Shown here: positions 9,471 to 17,920 of the stretch, piece by piece | Position numbering within the stretch: position 1 is the first letter of the stretch | Layout: each line of letters begins with the position of its first letter | From: Myroides odoratimimus | GTDB lineage: Bacteria; Bacteroidota; Bacteroidia; Flavobacteriales; Flavobacteriaceae | Direction: 5' to 3' | Assembly (NCBI RefSeq): GCF_001485415.1 | Contig: NZ_BCMQ01000008.1 | Span: 1-64,000, forward strand | Length of the DNA stretch: 64,000 nt | The notes under the pieces: model-generated | The model's input: the letters and a program-made list of their open reading frames with translations, nothing else | What the model was told of the DNA's origin: nothing | The model's database searches: none | Program-made: the position numbers and the translations under genes

Positions 9471-10043
9471 GGAAAATAAAAAACTCTCTATAAGGGAGTT
9501 ATAGAGAGTGAAAAAATTGAACTGTAACTCTTATTTAGATTTGAATGAAAGAGACGTTGTATAATTGTGCGCTATCATACAGTTCTGTCATACTATGATC
9601 TGTTGGATTAAGTACAGGTAATTGTTATAAGGTTACCTGTCGGTCTAAATAAACAGTTTTTTTGTGATTATATGGGTGCTTTGCTTCTATCACAAAGGTA
9701 ATTTTAAAGATAATTTATTGATATACTTTTTTCTCTTAGTGAGAATATTGATTCATATTTTGTCATCAATTATTTATGAGATAGCATAGTCAAACCTATT
9801 CTGAATATACCTATATTACTAGTGTAATAATTATTCTATTTGTTTATTGTTTTATTTCTTATAACAAATTTAAGTGGTTTAATAGGTTGAAAACATGATA
9901 AATAACATGTTTTTTTAAAAACATTCTCATTATTTACTTATATTCATACTGTGTACTACTATAGCTAATGGAGTAAGAATTGACTATTACGGATAAGATG
10001 TAAAAAAGATGAGTAGTACGTATCGTACTACTCATTTTTAAAG
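9471..10043. other. Intergenic region with several hairpins, no gene seen
   Basis: Between the regulator and the leftward DUF6891 gene I see no convincing reading frame. An 11-base stem (ACTCTCTATAA with TTATAGAGAGT, 9483-9509) directly follows the regulator gene; its A run lies on the left, so it reads best as a minus-strand terminator. A second stem (ACAGGTAA with TTACCTGT, 9614-9640) is followed after 16 bases by a T run. The hairpin at 10009-10035 is listed separately. Confidence 0.5.
10002..10040 (-). terminator. Intrinsic terminator after DUF6891 gene
   Basis: A 12-base perfect stem (ATGAGTAGTACG with CGTACTACTCAT, 10009-10035, loop TAT) is followed on the minus strand by a T run (A run at 10002-10007 on +). 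It lies just past the stop codon of the leftward hydrolase/DUF6891 operon. Confidence 0.8.
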
Positions 10044-10691
10044 TTATATCGTTTTAAGAAGTTTCTCAGCTACTGAATCGTAATCTAGTAATAGGGCATT
10101 TTCTGGTTTATAAGCTTGTTGCCACGCAAAGTTTAAGATAGTGATCTTTTGTGTAGCAGTACCATCCCATTCTGTTTTAAACCCATTTTCTTGTAAGGTT
10201 TGAACAATTTTTTTACCTACTGAGATAGAGTCTTCCTCTTTTTCAGAGTGCATATCTTGGAAAGCAAGAGTTAAATAAGGATCTTTTTCTCTAAAGGCAC
10301 GTTGAAGGTCTTGTTCGTTATAAAAACAGATTCCTTTAGACTTCTTTCCTTTTGCCTGTAGTTGTTCTTCTATTTGATCTACTTCATAGTATCCATCATC
10401 TATAGTATATCCTGCATAATGAAGTGCGATGATATGTTGATCCACTAGTTGGTCAAAAGCTTTTACTAACTTTTGTGTTGTAGTTGGTACATGCCAATTT
10501 TTACTTGCCTTAAGCAGTGCTCTTTCCTCTTTTAGAATAGTTTCTTTTATCCACTTTTCGTTGATTTTACCTTCTAAATCATTCTCATTGATTTCTTCAG
10601 TAATAAACTCCTCTACATCTTCACTGTCCCAAAAACCAGATTTAATGAGATAACTAATAGACTCAGCAATGAATTTTTGTTCTTCCGTCAT
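10044..10691 (-). CDS. DUF6891 family protein
   Basis: A 215-residue soluble protein with no signal peptide or membrane segment. The N-terminal pattern YLIKSGFWDSEDVEEFI and the middle HYAGYTIDDGYYEV and KGICFYNEQDLQRAF stretches fit DUF6891, a family with no known activity. The C-terminal part has a GKKIVQTLQENGFKTEWDGTA segment typical of these proteins. It lies 2 bases downstream of the acyl-CoA hydrolase gene, so the two are co-transcribed. Function unknown; context alone does not link it to valine breakdown. Confidence 0.72.
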   Translation of the reverse strand: MTEEQKFIAESISYLIKSGFWDSEDVEEFITEEINENDLEGKINEKWIKETILKEERALLKASKNWHVPTTTQKLVKAFDQLVDQHIIALHYAGYTIDDGYYEVDQIEEQLQAKGKKSKGICFYNEQDLQRAFREKDPYLTLAFQDMHSEKEEDSISVGKKIVQTLQENGFKTEWDGTATQKITILNFAWQQAYKPENALLLDYDSVAEKLLKTI

Positions 10692-10693
10692 GA

Positions 10694-11803
10694 TTATGCT
10701 TGTTTTATATTTTTAAAAGGATGCTCTTCTGTAGACCACAGAGGAGTGAAGTGGCTTTCTATCCATTCGTTACTCACTTGCTCTAATGTACTAGGTGTCC
10801 ATTTAGGGGATTGGTCTTTATCTATTAATAGGGCTCTTACTCCCTCAGAGAAATCTGGATGTATTGTAAACTGACACGTTAGATTAAGCTCTGATCTAAA
10901 GACTTCTTCTAAGCTGTAGTGTTTACTCTCTGTAAGCTGTCTAAAGATAACGTGGACAGAGGTAGGAGAACCTTTAGTAAAGAATGAATACCCTGCTGCC
11001 ACCCATGCATCAGATTTGGCTACAGGCTCTACGATAGCGATAAATTCTGCTACAGAGCGTATTGACTCTAATGTTGCAATAAGAGACTTGTGTAACATCG
11101 CCTGAGATACAGGTAAGTCTGTACTAGGAGTACTGCGCTGTGCTAATAGGGTATTAAGCTTATCTGATAGCTGATCACTACTACTGATCTGTACTAATTC
11201 GTCTAGTATACTATCTTTCACAGTAGAAGGTATAAAGTAGTCTGCAATACCTAGAAATAAGGCATCAGCTCCATCAAAGCGAGTTCCCGTTAACCCTAAG
11301 TATAATCCATAAGCAGAAGGCATCTTATTTAAAAAATAAGAAGCTCCAACATCTGGATATAATCCAATACTAATCTCAGGCATAGCTAGTAGACTGCGCT
11401 CTGTGATAATGCGGTGTGAGGCTCCTGCTAATAATCCTAAGCCTCCGCCCATCACTATACCATCTCCCCAGACAACTATAGGCTTAGGATAAGTATGGAT
11501 TAAGTAATCTACACTGTACTCTGTAATAAAGTATTCTTCACAGATAGGAGGTACCTGAGTAGGGTCTATAGTTTTATAGTCTTCTATTGCTTTTCTTACT
11601 TGGCGGATATCCCCACCAGCACAGAATGCTTTCTCACCAGCACCTTGTAGAAAAATACATTTTATATTGCTATCATCTCTCCATTGTTCTAAAATCCTTT
11701 TTAATTCGCTCACGATTTCAAGCGATAGTGCATTAAGTGATTTTTCTGAATTAATGGTGATAATTCCTAAGTTCTCTTTTATTTCTGTTAGTACTATACT
11801 CAT
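10694..11803 (-). CDS. Enoyl-CoA hydratase/isomerase family, 3-hydroxyisobutyryl-CoA hydrolase
   Basis: A 369-residue crotonase-fold protein. FCAGGDIRQ (60-68) and GIVMGGGLGL (115-124) form the oxyanion-hole region, and MPEISIGLYPDVGASYFL (141-158) carries the Glu143 and Asp151 pair typical of 3-hydroxyisobutyryl-CoA hydrolases rather than plain hydratases. The family hydrolyses 3-hydroxyisobutyryl-CoA in valine degradation, in the cytosol; length agrees with HIBCH (about 350-380). It is first in a two-gene operon with the DUF6891 gene. The substrate is inferred from family motifs; some relatives act on other 3-hydroxyacyl-CoAs. Confidence 0.85.
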   Translation of the reverse strand: MSIVLTEIKENLGIITINSEKSLNALSLEIVSELKRILEQWRDDSNIKCIFLQGAGEKAFCAGGDIRQVRKAIEDYKTIDPTQVPPICEEYFITEYSVDYLIHTYPKPIVVWGDGIVMGGGLGLLAGASHRIITERSLLAMPEISIGLYPDVGASYFLNKMPSAYGLYLGLTGTRFDGADALFLGIADYFIPSTVKDSILDELVQISSSDQLSDKLNTLLAQRSTPSTDLPVSQAMLHKSLIATLESIRSVAEFIAIVEPVAKSDAWVAAGYSFFTKGSPTSVHVIFRQLTESKHYSLEEVFRSELNLTCQFTIHPDFSEGVRALLIDKDQSPKWTPSTLEQVSNEWIESHFTPLWSTEEHPFKNIKQA

Positions 11804-12013
11804 AGTTGACCTGTTTTGATTGTTTAAAGTTATGAATAATAATCAAACGGTATTGATATCACAAAGATAGTCATAGTACACAGAATAAAGTAGAGTCTGT
11901 ATAAGGTAGGACTGTAAATTATAATAGTATACCAGTAGATTATAAACAGGTATAATGTACATAAAATTTAATTATTTACAGACTTAGATAAAGCAGATAA
12001 CTTATTTATTGGC

Positions 12014-13054
12014 TCATTCTCGTTGTTCGTCATCAGGAAGTAATAGCTTTAGAATAGAGTAAGCTTCATTCATTGTATCTGGAATGAGTGACTTATCGGG
12101 TTCACTTATTCTTCTGATCAGTTCCTTACTGACTCTCCTTATATAGCCAGAAGGATAAGCTAGATTATTGTCTACTTCTGTTTGTTCATCGACGGGTTGT
12201 TGTTCCCTAAGAGGTATATCCTTGTTTTTAGGATGAATAGGCATAGCTGGTTCTATCTCTTGTTTTGCTTGTGATATAGACTTTTTTTGTACAGTAGAAG
12301 ATGAGGTGATTGGTTTATCTTCTTTTGTGCTAGGAGTGTCTGTATGAACAGATCTTGGTTGTTGTGCTATAGGTTGGTTATTCTCCACTGTTGTATCCTT
12401 TTGTTCAGCAAGTTCTAAAACTCCGTGAAAACAACTAGTACTGTTGATACTATTGTCTGCTGATTTCCACATGCTCCATAGGTATATCCTACCTTTATCC
12501 CAATGGGCAGGTAGGCAGAAGTGCGCATACCTGTCTGCTCGTGTACCTATATTTGGGATATCAATGAATGCATCTAGCTCTTCATTATACGCCATCATCG
12601 TAAGGGTATCATTATCGAGTGTTAGAGCATTGATTAGCGCATTATCCCATTGTACCTTAATCTTACCAGTTTTGAGGCGATTGATCTTTTTTATTACGGC
12701 AGGAGCTAGCGTTCCTATAGAGAGTAATACCTGTTCTATATTGATATATTGTACACCATTGTAGAGCTCTATTCCTTTTTTCATTAATCTGGAAATCATC
12801 TGTTCTTTACCTGTCATCCATTTGCCTTCTATAAAGATAGCAGGGCAGTACATATTGACAAAATCCTTAAATTTAGCAGTAAACGTAGAGACTAAGCTCA
12901 TCTTATCCCATTGTCTCAACTGTGCTTCTGTTGCTTTTTTACGAGATTTATGAGGCTTAGCACGGATGATATTTCTACCTCTCCATCTAACGCCTACTAT
13001 AGTCCCTACTTTTCCTATTACTTCACTTAATATTCCTTGTTTAATCTCTGCCAT
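12014..13054 (-). CDS. DUF6266 protein with extended C-terminus
   Basis: I start this at the ATG at 13054 (MAEIKQGILSEVIGKVG), because the upstream in-frame extension to 13174 is hydrophobic and unlike the family, and DUF6266 proteins typically begin with this sequence. The first 200 or so residues match the family (GTIVGVRWRGRNIIRAKPH, then QLRQWDKMSLVSTF), and AHWDKGRIYLWSMWKSADN closes the domain. An added region of about 100 residues rich in Q, P, T and K follows, then a C-terminal block (SGYIRRVSKELIRRISEPD). The function of DUF6266 is unknown. It stands alone in the operon map. Confidence 0.7.
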   Translation of the reverse strand: MAEIKQGILSEVIGKVGTIVGVRWRGRNIIRAKPHKSRKKATEAQLRQWDKMSLVSTFTAKFKDFVNMYCPAIFIEGKWMTGKEQMISRLMKKGIELYNGVQYINIEQVLLSIGTLAPAVIKKINRLKTGKIKVQWDNALINALTLDNDTLTMMAYNEELDAFIDIPNIGTRADRYAHFCLPAHWDKGRIYLWSMWKSADNSINSTSCFHGVLELAEQKDTTVENNQPIAQQPRSVHTDTPSTKEDKPITSSSTVQKKSISQAKQEIEPAMPIHPKNKDIPLREQQPVDEQTEVDNNLAYPSGYIRRVSKELIRRISEPDKSLIPDTMNEAYSILKLLLPDDEQRE

Positions 13055-13846
13055 AACAACGTTGTTTTTAGGATGATTTATTTCTTTATACAAGATATAA
13101 AATACAGTAATACAAATGTTTATGTGTTGTTCGAAAATAAATAGCTCTTGGAGGTAGTAGCTGTATACGACCATGGCTATATGAGAATATATTTATGTAT
13201 GTGTAAAGAGTAGAAAACGGCATATTTGGTTAAATAACGCTGTTTAAATAATCATTTTTTACCAACATTATTATGACATCTAAGTATAGTAAAAAGAGAA
13301 TAGAAGGAGTATTCTTGGGCAAAAGAGGCTTTTAGCCAGTTATAGTCCTAGTATCCTCCTAGAATTGTCCAAGGAATACCGTGTATAGGCTATATATACT
13401 GAGGTCGTAAGGTGTTGGTTATGTTACGTTATATTGAGTGGTTTGAATTTAATGTATTGCTTATCAGTGTATTGTAATTTAATGTAACTAAAAAAAATAA
13501 TAAGATTTTATGGCTTAACTCTTTAGGAGACTCTTTATTAACATGTAAATAGACATAAAAGAGCTCTATAATAGCTTAAAAAGTAATTTATTATTAGTTT
13601 TTAGAGGTCTTATCATAAGAAAACACGATTTTTTTGTACTTGATAATGTGTATTTGTCTAAGACAAAGTTCAGAGTGCTTAGATATAAAGAGGGGAAGGT
13701 ATAGAAATGATATTGGTCTAAAAAGCACTGACATAGGATTACAGAAGTAGTCGCATGCATTATGTATATCACCTGTAACGAGTCAGTCGTCAAATAGTTT
13801 TTACCATGTAATAGAGGTATTGTTTTTTTGTGCCAAAATAGAATAG
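13055..13846. other. Intergenic region, no convincing gene
   Basis: About 790 bases without a supported gene. It contains a copy of the palindromic repeat family at 13306-13380. A 98-codon frame on the minus strand (13566-13862) has a hydrophobic, low-quality translation, overlaps the start of the next gene and has no recognisable domain, so I treat it as chance. I see no clear promoter box for the gene at 13847. Confidence 0.5.
13306..13380. repeat. Palindromic intergenic repeat, copy A of three
   Basis: Arms GGAGTATTCTTGGGCAA (from 13306) and TTGTCCAAGGAATACC (to 13380) are imperfect inverted repeats. Between them are two CCTAG motifs 11 bases apart. The reverse complement of 57761-57831 aligns along its length with only scattered differences by eye, and a third, more divergent copy lies at 32761-32867. 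No gene is inside. Confidence 0.6.
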
Positions 13847-14755
13847 ATGAGAATAGTAACACATTTGTTGACTTTAGGTTTGGTATTTATGAGTATTTAT
13901 ACTGTACAAGCTCAAAGTAAGATACAAGGGGAATTTAAGGTAGATTATGTCCCTATGTCTAATTATATTAGGCCGATAGATAGTCTAAAGACGGATTCAA
14001 AAAGTGATTTTAAAAAGGTAGAACTTGCTTTAGAAATCCCTCTTTCTATGAAAATGGACCATCGAGATAAGCCAAGGATATGGTCTGTGATGGCTTATGG
14101 AGGGTATGCTAGGATGAATCATAAAGATTATGAAGAACAGCTGTTCCCGTCAGAATTATTAAATGCTTCTGTAGGTGTAAAGCACTTTCGATCGATAAGT
14201 GATTCGTGGTCATTATTGTTGATGGGGTCTGTGGGGGTGTATACAGATATGGAGAATATAAATAAAGAGGCTATCCTTGGGCAGGGAGCAGTATTTTTTA
14301 TCAAGCATTTTAGACCTAATTTTTCACTAGGAGGTGGGCCTGTATTGACGAATAGCTTTGGGGTACCTATGGTGTTACCAGGTATTTATCTGAATTGGGA
14401 GACGAGTGGTGATTTCTTTGTTAAGGTGACTTTCCCTAAAGGCGCTGAGCTGGGATACAAGTTTACAGATCACTTTTCATTAAGTGCAGCTGTTGACCTT
14501 CAAGGAATGACCGCTATCGTCAAACAGGATAATGAAACCAAGATTTTAGGATTTCAGCAGATCGTAGCTGGTCTGCGTCCTGTGATTAAGTTTTCTGATA
14601 ATATGACTTTATCGTTTACGGCAGGTAGTACTTTAGTAAGGTCATTCTCTTATAATGAGAGAAAAATCAAGAGTATCTTTAAGGAGAAAAAAGTAGCTGA
14701 TCCTAAATTCTCTACTACATTCTATGGTGGAATGTCTCTGAAGTGGAGCTTATAG
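13847..14755 (+). CDS. Outer-membrane beta-barrel protein, DUF6268 family
   Basis: A 302-residue secreted protein with a signal peptide cleaved near VQA-Q (residue 22). The mature part is made of alternating hydrophobic strands typical of an outer-membrane barrel, and it ends in TTFYGGMSLKWSL, a plausible last strand for BAM recognition. The pattern, including the SPxxxxEW-like GIYLNWETSGDFFVK and DFFVKVTFPKGAELGY region, resembles DUF6268 (outer-membrane beta-barrel of unknown function). It is a single gene followed by a strong terminator. No operon partner suggests a role. Confidence 0.7.
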   Translation: MRIVTHLLTLGLVFMSIYTVQAQSKIQGEFKVDYVPMSNYIRPIDSLKTDSKSDFKKVELALEIPLSMKMDHRDKPRIWSVMAYGGYARMNHKDYEEQLFPSELLNASVGVKHFRSISDSWSLLLMGSVGVYTDMENINKEAILGQGAVFFIKHFRPNFSLGGGPVLTNSFGVPMVLPGIYLNWETSGDFFVKVTFPKGAELGYKFTDHFSLSAAVDLQGMTAIVKQDNETKILGFQQIVAGLRPVIKFSDNMTLSFTAGSTLVRSFSYNERKIKSIFKEKKVADPKFSTTFYGGMSLKWSL

Positions 14756-14761
14756 ATGAGT

Positions 14762-14819
14762 AACAAAAAACGTTTTAAAAGAAGGGTATCGTTGACCTTC
14801 TTTTAAAACGTTTTTTGTT
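14762..14819. terminator. Strong bidirectional-type terminator hairpin
   Basis: A 24-base perfect stem with a 10-base loop lies directly after the DUF6268 gene. The stem starts with an A-rich arm and ends with a T-rich arm, so it can stop transcription from either side. Its left arm also covers the end of the ParE remnant frame on the minus strand. Confidence 0.85.
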
Positions 14820-14898
14820 TAAAGGGATATGGAAAGAAAGAGTTTAGTGAAATGTTTTCCAAGTTAATTTCAGTTTGTTTACTGATTTTGTACTTCAT
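14803..14898 (-). pseudogene. Remnant of ParE/RelE-type toxin gene, N-terminus only
   Basis: The frame starts with ATG at 14898, overlapping the stop codon of the ParD remnant (ATGA), the usual parD-parE junction. Its first 16 residues, MKYKISKQTEINLENI, match the start of ParE-family toxins (compare the general pattern M.Y.IS..A..DLE.I). After that the homology ends and the frame stops in the terminator hairpin. A ParE toxin is about 95-100 residues long, so roughly 80 percent is missing. It is almost surely non-functional. Confidence 0.6.
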
Positions 14899-15147
14899 TC
14901 TTTGGTTGCATATTTTTGATGTAAGTCTTCCTTGAAAGTATCACGGTTAAAATCTGAAGAGAACCCTGATTTCTCTCCTTTTTTGATTTCTTCTATTAAT
15001 TTAGTTTTTTTTAGCTTCTTCATACTCAAACATTCTTAGAGCGGTTCTTATAACTTCACCTGCAGAAGAATATTTTCCACTTTTAATTTGTAAATTAATA
15101 AAATTGTCGAAATAATCGTTCAATAAAATCGAAGTATTTTTTGCTAT
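14895..15147 (-). pseudogene. Decayed ParD-type antitoxin gene, start codon and frame lost
   Basis: Read on the minus strand, the first block AKNTSILLNDYFDNFINLQ followed by IKSGKYSSAGEVIRTALRMF is a clear ribbon-helix-helix ParD (CC2985-type) antitoxin. The expected initiator is ATA (15145-15147) rather than ATG, and the frame is closed upstream by a stop. In the A-rich run after EYEEAKK the frame shifts by one base; the second block KLIEEIKKGEKSGFSSDFNRD then continues the family pattern to a TGA at 14895-14897. Two independent lesions plus the truncated toxin indicate a dead module. Basis: seen directly; family match by eye. Confidence 0.65.
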
Positions 15148-15301
15148 AACTTATTGATTTAATTATCAGTATAAAAAATACCATAATTTGGTATTTCGCC
15201 AAATTTATTTAAGTGATATCTGTCAAATGTGGATTTTTTCTTAGCATAGTGTAGGTTACAGAAGGATGTATGTCAAGGAATATTTGATGTTCTTTTTTGA
15301 G

Positions 15302-16045
15302 TTATTTACTTAGTAGGTTTTTATATACTACTTCATTAAGTAAGGCTTCTTTTCTCATTCTAGAGATAGGTAGTTCTGTTTCTTTAATAAATACTCGACC
15401 ACCAGATATGGATTCGATATGATTGATATTGATCAAGAAGGATTTGTGAATTCTGTAGAAGTGTTCTTTAGGTAATAATTCTTCTATGGCAATCATGGTC
15501 TGATGAATGATTAAACAACGGTGGTTTAGATGAAGTTTTAGGTAGTTCTGCATTGCTTCAATGTACATAATATCTTTCCAATCTATTTTTACGAAACTAT
15601 CTTCATGCTTGACATATACTGTAGAGTCAATACTATTAGTCATTTCATTCTGATCTGCATTTCTTAAGTCGAATAATTCTTTTGCTTTTAAGGTTGCTTG
15701 ATAGAATCGTTTAAACGAGATAGGCTTAAGTAGATAATCAACTACTTGTAGTCTAAAACCGTCTAAAGCATGTTCTGAATAAGCCGTTGTAAAAATAACA
15801 AGAGGAGGCTGTTTTATAGATTCTAGGAACTCAATACCAGTGAGGTAAGGCATATTAATGTCTAAAAAGAGTAAATCATAAGAGGTATCTTGTATTAGCT
15901 CTAGTGCTTCAATAGCAGATGCGCATGAGTCTTCTACTGTTAAGAAATCAATCTTAGCGATATAGTCAATAATTGCTTTTCTAGCTAAGGGTTCGTCATC
16001 AACTACTAAGCATTTTAACGGGGAATTCTTTTTATCTATGGACAT
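15302..16045 (-). CDS. LytTR-family response regulator
   Basis: A 247-residue response regulator. The receiver domain (residues 10-125) has the acidic pair VVDDEP, the phospho-acceptor Asp62 in LFLDINMP, and the conserved Lys in YLLKPISF. A LytTR DNA-binding domain covers about 140-245 (VKHEDSFVKIDWKDIMYIEA, HKSFLINI). LytTR domains bind pairs of direct repeats. The gene starts inside the kinase gene by a 10-base overlap, so it is translationally coupled to it and forms a classic LytS/LytR-type pair. Targets cannot be read from sequence. Confidence 0.93.
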   Translation of the reverse strand: MSIDKKNSPLKCLVVDDEPLARKAIIDYIAKIDFLTVEDSCASAIEALELIQDTSYDLLFLDINMPYLTGIEFLESIKQPPLVIFTTAYSEHALDGFRLQVVDYLLKPISFKRFYQATLKAKELFDLRNADQNEMTNSIDSTVYVKHEDSFVKIDWKDIMYIEAMQNYLKLHLNHRCLIIHQTMIAIEELLPKEHFYRIHKSFLININHIESISGGRVFIKETELPISRMRKEALLNEVVYKNLLSK

Positions 16046-17103
16046 ACTTCTTCTTTTAGTTGAATGGTTAGTTCTACAATATGTTTGTCATCTGTATGCT
16101 CTATCTGTAGGGTATGCATATCAGGGTATTGCATAAGTAAGCGTTCTTTTATGTTGTTTTCTCCAATACCTCCTTCTTTTTTAGGCAGTTTATACTTTAT
16201 ACTATTAGAGTTTTCGATATATAAATGTAGTGTATTATTTGATTCAGTACAGTTGATTATTATATATCCTTTTGTGTGAGGTAATCTCGAAACATGTTTA
16301 AATGCGTTCTCGATAAGAGGTACTAATAGCAAGGGAGCAATTACTAACTTTTGATTGGTCATATTCCATTTGCAGTTCACATCTAGTTCATCTCCCCATC
16401 TAATTTGTTCTATAGCGACTAGATCTTTTAGATATTGAATTTCTCTGTATAATAGAACCATCTTATGATTGCATTCATATAACTGATATCTTAAGATATC
16501 TGAGAACTTAAGTAGGACTGTAGAGGCAAGTTCTACATCGTTTTGCATTAAGGTATAGATATGATTCAATACATTGAACATCAAGTGAGGATTGATTTGA
16601 TCTTGTAACAGTTTGATCTGTGCTTCTAAGTGTTCTTGTTTCAACTTCGTATTTATTTTCTCTATACGATGGTGTTCTTCATAGAAGCGTATTCCGCAGG
16701 TAGTTGTAATAATGGCCATAGCGGATGGAATGGTTTTATATAACTGGTTAAAGAATAAATCTCTTGGGTTGAGAAGTGCATCTTGTACAAATAAATTACT
16801 ACTACTCAAAAAATAAGGAAATAGTGTAAAGCAAGTAGCTAATAATATAGATAACAAAATAATAAAGAATAAAGCGAATAGTAAAAAGCTCTTTATAGAA
16901 CCTTTTTTGAGGGCTTTAGGTAGTAAAAAATCACTTACAAAATGGGAAATACTTATTGTGAATGTCATAACAATCAAAGTAGGTAGTAACCAAATATTGT
17001 GATCGTGTGGCGATAGTATCTGTGGGTAAACTGAGAAAGTAAGGGTAGTCCAAAAAACGACAAAGAATAGTCGTTTCGGCTTAGAAAGAAATTTATTTAT
17101 CAT
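16036..17103 (-). CDS. LytS-type sensor histidine kinase
   Basis: A 355-residue membrane kinase. About four membrane segments occupy residues 10-140 (for example 36-60, 72-96, 120-140) with little extracytoplasmic sequence. A His_kinase domain follows, with the phosphorylated His173 in QINPHLMFNVLNHIY; the usual PHFLFN is PHLMFN here. The ATPase N-box region is LVPLIENAFKHV (about 261-272) and a GGIGENNIKERL glycine motif closes the ATP lid. Signal-sensing in this family is through the membrane segments. It is followed by its response regulator with a 10-base overlap. Confidence 0.93.
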   Translation of the reverse strand: MINKFLSKPKRLFFVVFWTTLTFSVYPQILSPHDHNIWLLPTLIVMTFTISISHFVSDFLLPKALKKGSIKSFLLFALFFIILLSILLATCFTLFPYFLSSSNLFVQDALLNPRDLFFNQLYKTIPSAMAIITTTCGIRFYEEHHRIEKINTKLKQEHLEAQIKLLQDQINPHLMFNVLNHIYTLMQNDVELASTVLLKFSDILRYQLYECNHKMVLLYREIQYLKDLVAIEQIRWGDELDVNCKWNMTNQKLVIAPLLLVPLIENAFKHVSRLPHTKGYIIINCTESNNTLHLYIENSNSIKYKLPKKEGGIGENNIKERLLMQYPDMHTLQIEHTDDKHIVELTIQLKEEVCP

Positions 17104-17920
17104 AGTTAAATTACAATCAATTTTAGAAGGTCTATTATTAATACTATGCGAAATACAGTTTTATTATGTGATTATACTCATTTATTTGACTAAGGGTGGA
17201 TAAGCTTTGATGAATGAAAAAACTCCCTCGTTTTTTAAACAATTATTATTCCAATTTTTGTAAATAAAAAAATCCGAGTATTAGTGTACTCGGATTAAAA
17301 AGCGCTAGTAAGAAAATTAAAATACTCTTTATCGTTATTAAAATTATTTACCGTTAGTTGTTATAAATAACTTATTTGAATTACTGTTTGTATAATGTAT
17401 GCAACAACAAATAACTATTATAATCAATTCAAATATAAGCTTTTTTATAATAGGGTGATAAAAGAATCTTAAAGTAGTTAGGGCTAATAGCTTGTTTTTG
17501 AATAATAAAGTGATTATATAAATGTTAAATAAGTTTTAAAAAGATATTAAAAATAAGAAAAGTGACATCTAATGACATCTCGTTTTGATACAAGAAAATG
17601 AAAAATATAATAATATCAGGTATAATGTAGAAGTTCTCTTTTATGGAGGGGGTGGCTGTGATTGTGTAAATAGTGAAAGCTTATTTAGTTACTACTGACT
17701 ATATAGAAAAGAAGGTAAGGGGAGTTTATAGATTTAGCTTATTGACATTTATAGTCCAAGCTGTTTAGAATGTTAAAAATAATAAGGTTTGAGAGGCAAA
17801 TATTTGTATTGTATATTAATTACCTATCATATCTTTCTTTTTTATATAAAAAAAGAATTGGTTCTTGTTCGTTCTATTATTTGTTGTAATTTTATTCTCT
17901 CAAATAATAAAAACAAAGTT
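17104..17920. other. Long divergent intergenic region with a direct repeat
   Basis: The leftward kinase and the rightward lipoprotein are separated by about 800 bases. I see no convincing gene, although an open frame extends the lipoprotein upstream to 17789 without a family-like sequence. Two features stand out: a minus-strand-type terminator at 17264-17296 and a direct repeat of TGACATCT (17563-17570 and 17573-17580), a 10-base period that could be a regulator site. Confidence 0.5.
17264..17296 (-). terminator. Hairpin terminator between divergent genes
   Basis: AATCCGAGTA and TACTCGGATT form a 10-base stem at 17271-17296. On the minus strand it is followed by a run of seven T residues. 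No annotated gene on the minus strand ends here, because the kinase is transcribed away from it. It therefore marks the 3' end of an unannotated transcript, perhaps a small RNA of 150-500 bases coming from the right. Confidence 0.55.

Noticed and set aside
13055..13174. Longer N-terminus of the DUF6266 protein
   Set aside because: The added 40 residues are hydrophobic and do not match the family, which begins at MAEIKQG.
13566..13862. 98-codon minus-strand frame between DUF6266 and DUF6268 genes
   Set aside because: The translation is low-quality, it overlaps the start of the next gene, and no domain is visible.
17789..17920. Longer N-terminus of the NlpE-like protein
   Set aside because: The added 44 residues do not form a signal peptide, while the ATG at 17921 gives a perfect lipoprotein signal.
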